Positions 35,171 through 45,003 of a DNA stretch of 64,000 nucleotides are shown in pieces (within the stretch, counting starts at the first letter, position 1; each line of letters opens with the position of its first letter). Source of the DNA: JAJDFU01 sp964641965 (GTDB taxonomy: Bacteria; Bacteroidota; Bacteroidia; Chitinophagales; Saprospiraceae); contig CAZXLD010000022.1 in the NCBI GenBank assembly GCA_964641965.1, forward strand, positions 1 through 64,000. Direction: 5' to 3'. The translations under genes were made by a program, and so were the position numbers. A model generated the notes under the pieces. The model had not been told where the DNA came from. It made no database searches and was given only the letters and a program-made list of their open reading frames with translations.

Positions 35171-38100
35171 ATGAATCTTATCCTGAAGCTGCTTCCAGGA
35201 GCATTTACGGTTATTTTGCTAGGTCTGGGCTTATCCCTGCAGGCTCAAGACCCTTTGGAAATTATCAGCCCACCACCTACGGGGCCCGAAGGCCTTATTC
35301 CCGGCAGTTTCCTGGGCCAGGGCATTGAAATTTTGAATGTACAATTTGAAGGTGACCCCTTATCGACCGGTTACTTTCGGAATGGAGCCGGCGTAATTGA
35401 TATAGACCAGGGCCTCATCTTGTCAAACGGGTTGGCAAAAACCATTCCCGGACAGACCGGCGCCGACGCCATCGGAATGATGTTGGCTTCGTCCGGAACT
35501 GCCAGTACAGCAGTAGATGGGGATATCCAGACTTTGGCAGGAGGCAGTAGTGTTTTTGATATTCAGGTATATACCATAGAGTTTATCCCTCAAGGCGATT
35601 CCCTTCAATTGACCTATGTGTTTGCGTCAGAAGAGTATCCCGAATTGAATTGCACTGACCAGACCGACCGATTTGGCATTTTCATTAGTGGCCCGGGTAT
35701 TGCCGGGCCTTTCGCCAATAATGCTGAAAATATGGCCGTAGTTCCGGGCACCCTTATTCCTGCGGGAATCAATAGCATCAATACTGGCTTGCCTGGACCA
35801 GGTGGGGATTTCAACGAATGCTCGCCACCTGATGGATCATTAGTATTTGATGCGCTATACAACAACAATGATGGCCTTCCCTTTTTTCCAGTCTATGATG
35901 GATTTACCGATCCGTTGACCAATAAAATTGCGGTCACCCCATGCCAGGTATACACCATCAAACTCGTCATTGCAGATGTGGGAGATGACCAGGACGATTC
36001 GGCCCTTTTTTTCCAGGCTGAAAGTTTCGCCACTGACGCGTTTGAAATTCTGGCTGAGTTGCCCACCATTGACGGGGTAATTGCCGAGGGATGCTCACCG
36101 GCCAATTTAACCCTGGAGTTGCTGGATTCAGCTGTGATGGACCGCCAGATTCCCTATACCATTTTCGGAAATGCTGTGGAAGGAGTAGATTTTACGACCA
36201 ACCTTCCCGGCGGAGGAGTTTTAACCTTCCCCGAAGGAGATACTTCTTTCACCATCAGTTTTGAAGCCCTTGAAGATTTTACGCCTGAAGGGACTGACTC
36301 GATCTTCTTCGAATTAGAGACGACCCCCTGTCGCAGAGATACGTTTCTTATTCAAATTGTAGATGATACCTTGCCTACCCCAGTTTTACGGACTGATACG
36401 ACCATTTGCCCCGCAGATTCGGTGGCGTTAAATGGAGATATTGGATTTATGAATCCTCCGGTGCAGTCCTTCAACTTTCAAGGAAACCTGCCCATTGATA
36501 CGAACGGGGTTCTGTTTTCAGCACCTATCAATGTTTCCGGTATCCCTATTCAAACTGTAGGGCCAGGGGTTATTGCTACGGTATGTATCGATAGCTTACG
36601 ACATAGCTGGATCGAGGATGTCGATGTCTTTCTGGTGGCTCCTAACGGAAGCCTGCTTGAACTTACCACTGATAATGGGGGAGATGGAGGGAACAATACG
36701 GAGCCCGATTTTTATATCGGGACTTGTTTCTCGGAATCAGCCACCCAAGCTGTGAATTTTCCCGGTCCGGCAGCTCCCTTCACCGCTTTGCCTTTAACGG
36801 GTACATTTTTACCGGAGGGGGACTGGTCTGCTTTGTACGGCAGCCCTACCAATGGGGAATGGCAACTCTTGGTTATTGATGATAAGGAGGGAGACAATGG
36901 TGCCCTTCTGGGATGGAGTATTTCGTTTAGTGCCAACTACAGTGTAGGTTATTCCTGGGACCCGGCCACCGGACTTGATTTTCCAAACAACCCGGACCCG
37001 ATAGCAACACCTACAGTACCAAATACCACTACTGATTATGTATTGACCGTATCAGACAGCTACGGTTGTGAGACAAAAGATATGGTAGCTATCACCACAC
37101 TGGATGTATTACCTCCGGTAGAAAATGTAGTGTGTGCTGCTTCAGACGAAACCAGTTTTACCATTACTTGGGATTTACTTGCCGGAGCGAGTAGCTATGA
37201 GGTGAGTATTGGGGGAGTGATTTGGGAACCTGCCAATGGAAACCTTACGCATACGTTTACCAACCTCCGACCAAATACCCCTTATATTATTTTTGTCCGT
37301 GGGGTAGACAATTGTCCGGGTTTTCCTTCTGCCCAGCGGGCTTGTTCCACCCAGCCGTGTACCAACTTATCGGTTGATATTGATACCATTCCAACTCGCT
37401 GTCCCGGCGTATTTGAGGGGGGGATTACCTTTACTCCTACAGGCGGTACAGCACCCTATATTTTTCGTTTAGATGCGGATACAAACCAGACTGGGGTTTT
37501 TGAGAACCTTGTAAATCAGGTATACACCTATAAAGTGGAAGATTCCATTGGTTGCGAATTCACAGGCGATATCTATCTGCCAGTAGTGGATACCATATTG
37601 GTGGATATGGAGATATTAAGCGGGGTCCTTTGTCAGGGAGATACGAACGCAGTTATTCAGGCATCGGCCAATGGTCCTGATGGTCCATATGATTTTACTT
37701 GGGCCAATACACAAACCGGGGCTATCGCCGATAGCTTCCCGATGGGCTTTGCAGCCGTGCAGGCCTTGGGAATCACGGGTTGTAATGTGACCGATTCTAT
37801 TTTTGTGTCTGAACCGGCAGCCTTGCAACCTACCACGAGTGCCCTGCCAATTAGTTGTGCAGGCGCCAGCGATGGGACTATTTTGGCTACTACTTTTGGA
37901 GGAACAGTGCCTTATCAATATACATGGACCGATACGGCTGGTGCCCCATTACCAGATACAGTAGGGCTTCCCGCAGGCGATTATATCTTGCAAGTAGTGG
38001 ATGCCAATGGATGTACAGCCTCTTCACAGGTCACTATTCCCACTGCAGCAGCCTTGGATGTGGGCACTGCGGTAGATCCTGTACGTTGTACCGGTGGTTC

Positions 38101-39730
38101 TGACGGTCGAGTCCAGTTAACGGTTTCCGGCGGATCCGGGAATTACTTTTACGATTGGAATACCGGATCAACGGATGCTACGCTCAATAACCTCAGCGCG
38201 GGCACTTACACAGTATCTGTTAGCGACGATAACGGATGCTTTATCAATGATACTTTCACCCTTGAAGACCCTCAGTTGTTAGAAGTCTTTCTCTCCGGGG
38301 TGGATATTTCATGTGGAGGCGGAGCGGATGGTACCATTGAGGCCTTTGCCATTGGAGGGACTGGGTCTTACACCTACAACTGGAATCCGGGTTTTATTGG
38401 TGACACATCTGTGGCCGTGGACGTTCCGATTGGGTTTTATTCCCTTGAAGTCAGTGATTCGCTAGGGTGTATAGCTACAGATACGATCACCCTGATTGAG
38501 CCTGATGGGCTCGATTTTGAATCCGATGTCAAAGGGGTTAGTTGCCAGGGGCAATCTGACGGGCAAATTGATCTTACCGTTTCGGGCGGAGCCTTTCCTT
38601 ATACCTTCGATTGGAGCAATGGAGCAACTACGGAGGATATTGATAGCCTTGCGCCTGGCAATTATGAAGTTTTTGTAACCGACAATAACGGATGTGTGGA
38701 TTCCTTAAGCGCATTCATCAGCGATATTGATGCCTTGGGGATCGATTTTTCCGTGGCGGGTGCCTCCTGCCAGGGGGAGACGGACGGAGAAATTGAATTG
38801 TCTATTGTTGGGGGGCTGGCTCCTTATGAGGTCCTTTGGCAAGATAGTTCCACGGAGAATACGCTGGGTGGATTAGCTGCCGGGACCTATTCGGTTCAGG
38901 TTTCGGATCGAAACGGTTGCGTGCTTCAGGAGATGGTCATGGTTGGTGAGCCGGAGGTTTTACAAGGTACCTTGACTACTACTGATCCAACCTGTACTGA
39001 CTTTGCAGATGGGATTATCACCATTCAGACAACTGGTGGAACAGCTCCTTATACATATTCGTTAGGAGGCCGTACACAAAACGCCGGGTTTTTTCCAGCC
39101 CTTCTGGCAGGGGTATATGAAGGAGAAATTGTTGATGCTAACGGTTGCCAATTTGCCCTACCCGTGGTGGAATTGCTGAATCCGCCACCACTCGAAATAC
39201 CTGCCCAGCCTGACGTAGTAAAGAGTTTCCAGGACTCTGTAAGTCTGAATCCCACCGTACAAGGTGGAATGGGGCCCTATATTTTTAGCTGGAGTGATAC
39301 CCAGGAACCTATTTTAAGCTGCCTGATTTGTCCATCGCCCACCACTGGTGTGGCACAGTCTACCGACTTTTTCTTTCAGGTAGAAGATGCAAATGGATGT
39401 CAGGGGGAAGGGGTTATTCGAGTCGTAATCGAAGATAACTTCCAGGCACAAGTACCTACCGGTTTCACTCCTGATGGAAACGGGCAGAATGATCAATTGA
39501 TCGTACATGGAAATGACGGTGTACGTGTTATCAATTTCAAGGTATTCAACCGTTGGGGTGAATTAGTCTTCGAGCGGCTGGATTTTGGAGTGAATGAGGC
39601 GGCAAGTGGCTGGGATGGAAATATAAACGGAGCGCCTTCACCGGCAGGAGTTTACGTTTGGGTCCTGGAGGCTGAATTTCCGGATGGGAATCGGGAGGTC
39701 AGTCAAGGACAGACTACCTTGATTCGTTGA
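35171..39730 (+). CDS. Giant secreted adhesin-like protein with T9SS type B C-terminus
   Basis: A 1,519-residue exported protein with a signal peptide ending near residue 25 (LSLQAQ). Domains in order are a choice-of-anchor L-type domain (~30-290: AGVIDIDQGLILSNG, TYVFASEEYPELNC) and a Calx-beta-like sandwich (~300-400). A proprotein-convertase P-like domain follows (~430-590: VCIDSLRHSWIEDVDVFL...LLGWSISF), then a fibronectin-III-like domain (~650-730). About eight SprB-type repeats cover ~735-1345, and a gliding-motility C-terminal domain ends the protein (~1430-1519: VPTGFTPDGNGQNDQLIV, KVFNRWGELVFE, GVYVWVLEAEF). It is probably exported by T9SS and displayed on the cell surface for adhesion or gliding. 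No catalytic motif is evident. Confidence 0.95.
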   Translation: MNLILKLLPGAFTVILLGLGLSLQAQDPLEIISPPPTGPEGLIPGSFLGQGIEILNVQFEGDPLSTGYFRNGAGVIDIDQGLILSNGLAKTIPGQTGADAIGMMLASSGTASTAVDGDIQTLAGGSSVFDIQVYTIEFIPQGDSLQLTYVFASEEYPELNCTDQTDRFGIFISGPGIAGPFANNAENMAVVPGTLIPAGINSINTGLPGPGGDFNECSPPDGSLVFDALYNNNDGLPFFPVYDGFTDPLTNKIAVTPCQVYTIKLVIADVGDDQDDSALFFQAESFATDAFEILAELPTIDGVIAEGCSPANLTLELLDSAVMDRQIPYTIFGNAVEGVDFTTNLPGGGVLTFPEGDTSFTISFEALEDFTPEGTDSIFFELETTPCRRDTFLIQIVDDTLPTPVLRTDTTICPADSVALNGDIGFMNPPVQSFNFQGNLPIDTNGVLFSAPINVSGIPIQTVGPGVIATVCIDSLRHSWIEDVDVFLVAPNGSLLELTTDNGGDGGNNTEPDFYIGTCFSESATQAVNFPGPAAPFTALPLTGTFLPEGDWSALYGSPTNGEWQLLVIDDKEGDNGALLGWSISFSANYSVGYSWDPATGLDFPNNPDPIATPTVPNTTTDYVLTVSDSYGCETKDMVAITTLDVLPPVENVVCAASDETSFTITWDLLAGASSYEVSIGGVIWEPANGNLTHTFTNLRPNTPYIIFVRGVDNCPGFPSAQRACSTQPCTNLSVDIDTIPTRCPGVFEGGITFTPTGGTAPYIFRLDADTNQTGVFENLVNQVYTYKVEDSIGCEFTGDIYLPVVDTILVDMEILSGVLCQGDTNAVIQASANGPDGPYDFTWANTQTGAIADSFPMGFAAVQALGITGCNVTDSIFVSEPAALQPTTSALPISCAGASDGTILATTFGGTVPYQYTWTDTAGAPLPDTVGLPAGDYILQVVDANGCTASSQVTIPTAAALDVGTAVDPVRCTGGSDGRVQLTVSGGSGNYFYDWNTGSTDATLNNLSAGTYTVSVSDDNGCFINDTFTLEDPQLLEVFLSGVDISCGGGADGTIEAFAIGGTGSYTYNWNPGFIGDTSVAVDVPIGFYSLEVSDSLGCIATDTITLIEPDGLDFESDVKGVSCQGQSDGQIDLTVSGGAFPYTFDWSNGATTEDIDSLAPGNYEVFVTDNNGCVDSLSAFISDIDALGIDFSVAGASCQGETDGEIELSIVGGLAPYEVLWQDSSTENTLGGLAAGTYSVQVSDRNGCVLQEMVMVGEPEVLQGTLTTTDPTCTDFADGIITIQTTGGTAPYTYSLGGRTQNAGFFPALLAGVYEGEIVDANGCQFALPVVELLNPPPLEIPAQPDVVKSFQDSVSLNPTVQGGMGPYIFSWSDTQEPILSCLICPSPTTGVAQSTDFFFQVEDANGCQGEGVIRVVIEDNFQAQVPTGFTPDGNGQNDQLIVHGNDGVRVINFKVFNRWGELVFERLDFGVNEAASGWDGNINGAPSPAGVYVWVLEAEFPDGNREVSQGQTTLIR
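37369..39195 (+). repeat. Eight SprB-type repeats
   Basis: About eight units of ~75 residues each contain a C.G..DG.I...V.GG..PY.Y.W core and end in an AGTY.V.V.D.NGC motif. Spacing is regular, but the DNA copies are clearly diverged. Such repeats are typical of Bacteroidota gliding adhesins. Confidence 0.85.
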
Positions 39731-39749
39731 TCCGATTCTTTTCCTTAAG

Positions 39750-40439
39750 TTGAGGTTAGCATTTGATTCGGTTTTACAGCACGGAGTGGAAAAACCGCAA
39801 TCTTTAAGTTCAACTGTATTATCCTTGAAGCCTTTTCATATTTACCTTGAGACAGGAACGGACTTAGTCTTGACCGAATTGCGATCCAGGGACCTTGCTG
39901 CGCTTTGCAAGCATGCCAATGATCCAATCGTGTATCAATTCACAGAGAATATTCCCTACCCTTTTGAACGGGAGGATGGCCTGAATTACCTGGCAAAAGT
40001 GAATCGGGCGGAAGAGCGTTACAAGGAGACCATCCATTTTGCGATCCGGGATCGGAATTCCGGCGAATTAGCCGGGGCAATTCTAAGGTTAATGACCAAC
40101 GGAATGGATAGCATCCGGGATGAAATTGGCTATTGGCTTGGGGAGCCTTGGCGTGGGCAGGGGATGATGGCCAGTTGTGTGCGTCGATTTTGCCAGCATT
40201 GGTTCGAGCAAGGGCCAATTATCCGCCTGACAGCGGTGGTGCATCCGGAAAATAAAGCTTCCCAACGGGTTTTGGAAAAAGCAGGTTTCAAAACGGAGGC
40301 CTTTTTCGAACAGTTTTCGCAAAAGGACGGGATAGTCTTTGATGTTTTACAAATGGTTTTGTTGAAAAAGACCTTCGAAGCACAACAAAAACCAGGTGAA
40401 GCCCACCAGCGCATCATTACCCTTAAAACGAATAAATGA
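39750..40439 (+). CDS. GNAT family N-acetyltransferase (RimJ/RimL-like)
   Basis: Up to 229 residues of a RimJ/RimL-type acetyltransferase using acetyl-CoA. The core starts YLETGTDLVLTELRSRDL. The acetyl-CoA region reads IGYWLGEPWRGQGMMASCVR, with the family's Q/RxxGxG/A loop as RGQGMM. NKASQRVLEKAGF is the usual late motif. There is no ATG at the natural start: I give a TTG at 39750, 20 bp after the adhesin stop, and an in-frame TTG at 39825 is an alternative. The acceptor, a protein N-terminus or small amine, is unknown. The 3' end overlaps the convergent permease gene by 17 bp. Confidence 0.85.
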   Translation: MRLAFDSVLQHGVEKPQSLSSTVLSLKPFHIYLETGTDLVLTELRSRDLAALCKHANDPIVYQFTENIPYPFEREDGLNYLAKVNRAEERYKETIHFAIRDRNSGELAGAILRLMTNGMDSIRDEIGYWLGEPWRGQGMMASCVRRFCQHWFEQGPIIRLTAVVHPENKASQRVLEKAGFKTEAFFEQFSQKDGIVFDVLQMVLLKKTFEAQQKPGEAHQRIITLKTNK

Positions 40440-42219
40440 GTGGGATTAACAGGGTAGCCAGCAACCAGAAGGTCAAGTTGAGGAATACTCCAACTTTTAA
40501 AAAGTCTACAAATCGATATCTTCCAGCGCTGAAAACCATGGTATTGGTTTGGTAGCCGACCGGGGTCATGAAACTCGCAGAGGAGGCCAGGGTGATCGCA
40601 ACTAAAAAGGGTAGGGGATTTAACTCTAACTGTTGGGCAGTTGCTATTGCTACGGGAGCCACTAGGGCGGCAGTCGCATTATTGGTCATCACCTCGGTCA
40701 ATAGCGAAGTTAGCAGATAGAGCCCGGAGAGAATGGCGACGGGCCCCCAGGGGCCGAGCTGTTCCACCAAGTTATTCGCAAGCCATATATCCAAGCCGGT
40801 ATTTTTCATTGCCGTTCCCAGGCTTAACGCGCCTGCCAGTAGGAAAATGACCCGCCAATTGACGGCATTATAGGCTTCTTTGGTGGATAAGCATCGGGTA
40901 AAGAAAAGAATAAGTACTCCGCCCAAAGTAGCTGCCAACAAGTCCAGCAAGCCAAAAGCGGTAGAGATAACAATCCCAAACAGGACGGACAATACCACGG
41001 CAAAATTGCGTCGGTTGAAATCAACTAAGGGATCCTCGCTTAATAAGACAAACGGAAACCCTTTCTCCGTTTCTTTTTTTCGAATCTGTCGGACAAAATG
41101 GCGCTTCATTTCTGCGAGGATCACATCTCCAGACCGCAGAGGGATATTGTATAGGTGATCATGAATCACTTCATTGCTGTGCCGGATGGCCAAAGGAACA
41201 GCGCGAAACCGCCTCCTGAAGTCCAGGTCCTTCAGTGTTTTGTTCTCTACTTCCGAATCCGCCAGGATGACGAGTTCCACCATGACCATATTCTTTCCTT
41301 GCATAGAACCATCCCAGAAACGGATCGTATTCTCCTTTAATGCCCTGATCTTATCTTTAAAGGTTTTTAAATTTCCCGCATCGCTGCGTACGATAAGAAT
41401 GTCGTTTTCCTTTAAGGTGAAGTCACCGGAAGGTAACGGAAAAACTTGGCCGTTTCTTCTAACCTCAATGACATCCATGCCATGTTGGTTAACCAGTTGG
41501 GAGTCCATAATTCGCTTGCCTAAAGCAGAGGCTCCCGGCAATAGTTGAAGTTCGGTGAGATAGTCCTTAAATTCAAATTTGGTCTTAAGATCTTCGGTCT
41601 TGTTCTCATCACCCGGTAGAATTTTGATTCCCCAAATTATAAGGTATAACAAACCTACTCCAGCCAGGACTAACCCAACCGGGGTTAGGGTAAATAATCC
41701 TAGTCCCTCAATGCCTTCACTTTCAGCAATGCCGTCTACCAAAATATTGGTTGAGGTCCCGAGTAGGGTACAGCAACCTCCAAAAATCGAGGCATAGGAG
41801 ATGGGGATCAACATTTTGCGAGGATCTTTGCCCGAAGCATGAGCGATCTGTATGGCTACGGGTATAAATACAGCAACGACAGGCGTATTATTCACAAAAG
41901 CAGATATAACTGCCAAGAGGACCATCATTAGGAAAATCCCAAGTAAAAAGTTCTTTTTGAAAAGTCCCGAGAGTCGATAAGCCATCACCTGCAGGGCTCC
42001 GGATTTAAAGAGGGCATGGCTCAGGATGAACATAAAAAGGACAATGATGGTCGCTTTATTGCTAAAACCGGCAATTCCTTCCTCTGGGGTAATGATACCT
42101 GAGAAAACGAGTGTGGCCATGATAAGTAGAGCCACCAAATCCACCGGAAGCCGTTCTGTAGCAAACAGGACGATCGCCATTACTACTACTCCCAAGGTCA
42201 GAACAGCTTCAAAAGGCAT
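40423..42219 (-). CDS. SLC13 family permease with two TrkA_C domains
   Basis: A 598-residue inner-membrane transporter of the divalent anion:sodium symporter (DASS/ArsB-NhaD-like) superfamily. About 11-12 hydrophobic segments are arranged in two halves. A soluble middle section (~200-375) has two TrkA_C-type regulatory domains (LPGASALGKRIMDSQL...DILIVRSDAG; IPLRSGDVILAEM). The conserved NNTPVVAVFIPV and TEVMTNNATAALVAPVA elements hold the paired helical hairpins. Likely substrates are sulfate, dicarboxylates or similar anions. The ATG at 42219 is preferred over an upstream TTG at 42237. Confidence 0.92.
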   Translation of the reverse strand: MPFEAVLTLGVVVMAIVLFATERLPVDLVALLIMATLVFSGIITPEEGIAGFSNKATIIVLFMFILSHALFKSGALQVMAYRLSGLFKKNFLLGIFLMMVLLAVISAFVNNTPVVAVFIPVAIQIAHASGKDPRKMLIPISYASIFGGCCTLLGTSTNILVDGIAESEGIEGLGLFTLTPVGLVLAGVGLLYLIIWGIKILPGDENKTEDLKTKFEFKDYLTELQLLPGASALGKRIMDSQLVNQHGMDVIEVRRNGQVFPLPSGDFTLKENDILIVRSDAGNLKTFKDKIRALKENTIRFWDGSMQGKNMVMVELVILADSEVENKTLKDLDFRRRFRAVPLAIRHSNEVIHDHLYNIPLRSGDVILAEMKRHFVRQIRKKETEKGFPFVLLSEDPLVDFNRRNFAVVLSVLFGIVISTAFGLLDLLAATLGGVLILFFTRCLSTKEAYNAVNWRVIFLLAGALSLGTAMKNTGLDIWLANNLVEQLGPWGPVAILSGLYLLTSLLTEVMTNNATAALVAPVAIATAQQLELNPLPFLVAITLASSASFMTPVGYQTNTMVFSAGRYRFVDFLKVGVFLNLTFWLLATLLIPLIYSF

Positions 42220-42344
42220 CGGTATATTTAGGGTCAATTAGTGATAAGGTCACAAAATTAGGATTCCTGATAGCTTTATTTTCAAATCAATATCCCATAT
42301 TGATGGGGGCATAGCTAAATGGCAGAAAGCATAAACCGAATTCC

Positions 42345-43364
42345 ATGCGAGATTTAACCCTTTTATTATTCGCCACCTTAAGCTTCTCCTGGGGCTTGAA
42401 TGGGCAAGATATCGCCAAACTCTATCAAGAGATTGTACCCTCTGTAGTCAAGATCTATGTGGATGAAGCAATCGTAGATCCTGCTGAAGGCAAGAAAGTT
42501 AGCTTGGGGGAAGGACTGGGGTCCGGCGTTTTGATAGATACGGCAGGCCTAATCCTGACAGCTTCACATGTGGTCCAGACTACTGACCGAATCCTGGTCG
42601 AATTTCCGGATGGCTTGAAAATACCGGGTTCGGTTCTGTATTCATCCCCGGCGGCAGATGTCGCTTTGGTCAAATTGGGCTTCCAGCCAACCGGGAAAAA
42701 AGCCATACCGCTTGGCGATTCCGATAAAGCCCAAATTGGAGAGCGGATCATTATGATCGGTTCCCCAAGAGGGTTAAGCTATTCACTATCGGTTGGATAT
42801 ATCAGCGGGAGAGAGTTGCGGCAAAGATTCTCGAACGGCAGTCCCTATGTAGAGTTTTTCCAAACGGATGCATCCATCAATCCCGGTAATTCAGGCGGGC
42901 CGATGATAAATATGCAAGGGGAAATTATCGGAATTGCCAGTTTTATCCTTTCTGAATCCGGCGGATTTGAAGGATTGGGTTTTGCCGCCACTTCTAATGT
43001 TTGCAAAGATGTGCTATTGGATGGAAGGAGCCCCTGGACTGGACTGGAAGGTAAACTGCTCACCGGTATTTTGGCACAGGCTTTTAATTTACCCACGGAA
43101 GCGGGTATGATGATTCAAAAGGTAGCCCCCTTATCTCCAGCTGATATTATCGGTTTAAAAGGTGGAAATATCGCTGCCGTGATAGCCAATGAACAACTGC
43201 TCATCGGAGGCGATATAATACTTCGGATTAATGGAGTTGACTTTTCAAAACCGGAAAATATCCTTCGAATTATAGAAAAAGAAATTGTCGGCAAGGAGGT
43301 GATCCTGGATGTGTTACGCGGAGGCGAGGTGATTCGATTATCGGGGATGTTCCAGAATAAATAG
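42345..43364 (+). CDS. HtrA/DegP-like trypsin-type serine protease with PDZ domain
   Basis: A 339-residue exported S1C-family protease with a signal peptide (residues ~1-20, SFSWGLNG). The chymotrypsin fold has its catalytic triad in ILTASHVVQ (His ~76), SSPAADVALVKLG (Asp ~106) and INPGNSGGPMI (Ser ~184). A single PDZ domain (~240-335) contains GGDIILRINGVDF. This layout belongs to envelope quality-control proteases of the DegP/DegS type. It may act as a protease or chaperone in the periplasm. It is divergent from the SLC13 permease. Confidence 0.93.
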   Translation: MRDLTLLLFATLSFSWGLNGQDIAKLYQEIVPSVVKIYVDEAIVDPAEGKKVSLGEGLGSGVLIDTAGLILTASHVVQTTDRILVEFPDGLKIPGSVLYSSPAADVALVKLGFQPTGKKAIPLGDSDKAQIGERIIMIGSPRGLSYSLSVGYISGRELRQRFSNGSPYVEFFQTDASINPGNSGGPMINMQGEIIGIASFILSESGGFEGLGFAATSNVCKDVLLDGRSPWTGLEGKLLTGILAQAFNLPTEAGMMIQKVAPLSPADIIGLKGGNIAAVIANEQLLIGGDIILRINGVDFSKPENILRIIEKEIVGKEVILDVLRGGEVIRLSGMFQNK

Positions 43365-43574
43365 ATTCCTAAACCTAAGCTGCCCGTCCGCAATTTCCAC
43401 AGGTACAATACCGGAAAGGCTAGATTGCTCATGTAGACAATCAAGACAGGAGAGAAATTGACGAAAGATGTACTGGTCACCCCCCTTTCCTAACCTTTGC
43501 TTTGATATAAGGTATCTCCTAACTCTGGCCTAAAAGACTCGGTTCTCCCTAATCGCGGATCAAAACTATATTTT

Positions 43575-44780
43575 CTAGGCTTGCAGGACCTTGGTAACGA
43601 TATCTGCGGCCTCCTTAAGCAGAATAGCGGAATACACATCCAGCCCAGAATCGTCAATCATTTTTTTGGCGATGTCTGCATTAGTCCCCTGAAGCCTTAC
43701 TATGATAGGTACCGGAATGCTTCCCATATTCTTGTATGCATCGATCACCCCCTGAGCGACACGGTCACAGCGAACAATACCCCCAAAAATATTGATGAGA
43801 ATGGCTTTGACTTTTTCGTCTTTCAGAATGAGCTGGAATGCCTGCTCCACTCGTGCTGCATCGGCTGTTCCTCCCACATCCAGGAAGTTAGCAGGCTCTC
43901 CGCCGGATAATTTGATGATATCCATGGTGGCCATCGCCAGTCCTGCCCCATTGACCATACAACCTACATTTCCATCCAGGTTAATAAAATTGAGGCCATA
44001 TTCGGAAGCCTCTACATCCAGGGGATCTTCTTCATCTTTATCCCTAAGCTCGGCTAGGTCTGCATGACGGAATAAGGCATTATCATCCAGCGTTACCTTG
44101 CAGTCTACTGCAACTATACGGTCATCTCCGGTATGCAGGCAAGGGTTGATTTCGAATAAGCTGGCATCAGATTGGACAAAAGCCTGGTACAGTTTGGAAA
44201 TGAATTTGACCATTTCTTTCATGGCTTTTCCACTCAACCCCAGATTGAATGCTACTTTCCGCGCTTGATAGGGTTGGAGCCCTTGTGCTGGATCGACATA
44301 TTCCTTGTGAACGAGCTGTGGCGTTTCCTCTGCAACAGTTTCAATATCCATACCTCCCTGGGTCGAATAGATGATCACATTGCACTTGCGCTCCCGATCC
44401 ATTAATATGGAGACATAATACTCTTTATTGGCATCAAAATCTGGAGCATAAGCATCCTCTGCGATTAAGACCTTACGGACCAGCTTGCCCGGTCCTTCCA
44501 TACCTCCCGGGGTTTGAGGCGTTCGAAGCATCATACCCAGGATGTTGGACGCATACTTTTTTAATTCCTCCTGGTTTCGCGCCAATTTTACACCGCCGCC
44601 CTTCCCGCGACCACCGGCATGAATTTGCGCTTTTACAACGACAGCGCCTTGTCCGGAAGCCTTGGTAATCTGTTGGAAAGCCTCAACAGCTTCTTCGACT
44701 GAATGGGCGATGACGCCTTCTTGAATAGCTACTCCATGGCTTTTGAGCAGTTCTTTTCCTTGGTATTCGTGCAGATTCAT
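43575..44780 (-). CDS. sucC: Succinyl-CoA synthetase beta subunit SucC
   Basis: SucC supplies the ATP-grasp, nucleotide-binding half of the TCA-cycle enzyme that turns succinyl-CoA into succinate with ATP or GTP formation. The 401-residue protein begins MNLHEYQGKELLKSHGV. It has VKAQIHAGGRGKGGGVKLA, the FEINPCL strand, VGCMVNGAGLAMATMD and the C-terminal FGGIVRCDRVAQGVIDAY. A 19-residue longer frame exists, but the family starts at the ATG at 44780. The alpha subunit gene sucD is not adjacent. Confidence 0.97.
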   Translation of the reverse strand: MNLHEYQGKELLKSHGVAIQEGVIAHSVEEAVEAFQQITKASGQGAVVVKAQIHAGGRGKGGGVKLARNQEELKKYASNILGMMLRTPQTPGGMEGPGKLVRKVLIAEDAYAPDFDANKEYYVSILMDRERKCNVIIYSTQGGMDIETVAEETPQLVHKEYVDPAQGLQPYQARKVAFNLGLSGKAMKEMVKFISKLYQAFVQSDASLFEINPCLHTGDDRIVAVDCKVTLDDNALFRHADLAELRDKDEEDPLDVEASEYGLNFINLDGNVGCMVNGAGLAMATMDIIKLSGGEPANFLDVGGTADAARVEQAFQLILKDEKVKAILINIFGGIVRCDRVAQGVIDAYKNMGSIPVPIIVRLQGTNADIAKKMIDDSGLDVYSAILLKEAADIVTKVLQA

Positions 44781-45003
44781 ATAATGTGAGCAGGTTTTCC
44801 GTTTGTTGAATGGAAAGGGGCGATCATGGACAGCCAATTACCCCTTCTAAAGCGGCTTAAATGTACTATCATTTCAGCACATTTCCGGAATGATAGGGTT
44901 AGATAAAGTCCCTTGAAAGCGCAAGATTAAACGAATCCTCACGTAAGCTGAGAACCCATTTGACCGCATTAAGGCGAATATTCGCTAACTTGTGGGTATT
45001 CAA

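Noticed and set aside
34983..35174. 63-codon frame whose stop overlaps the adhesin start (ATGA)
   Set aside because: The overlap looks like coupling, but the peptide begins with TTG, has no family and lies in what should be the promoter region of the adhesin.
37369..39195. Repeated units suggesting a CRISPR array or DNA repeat
   Set aside because: They are diverged protein-level SprB-type repeats in one reading frame, with no constant DNA repeat or spacers and no cas genes.
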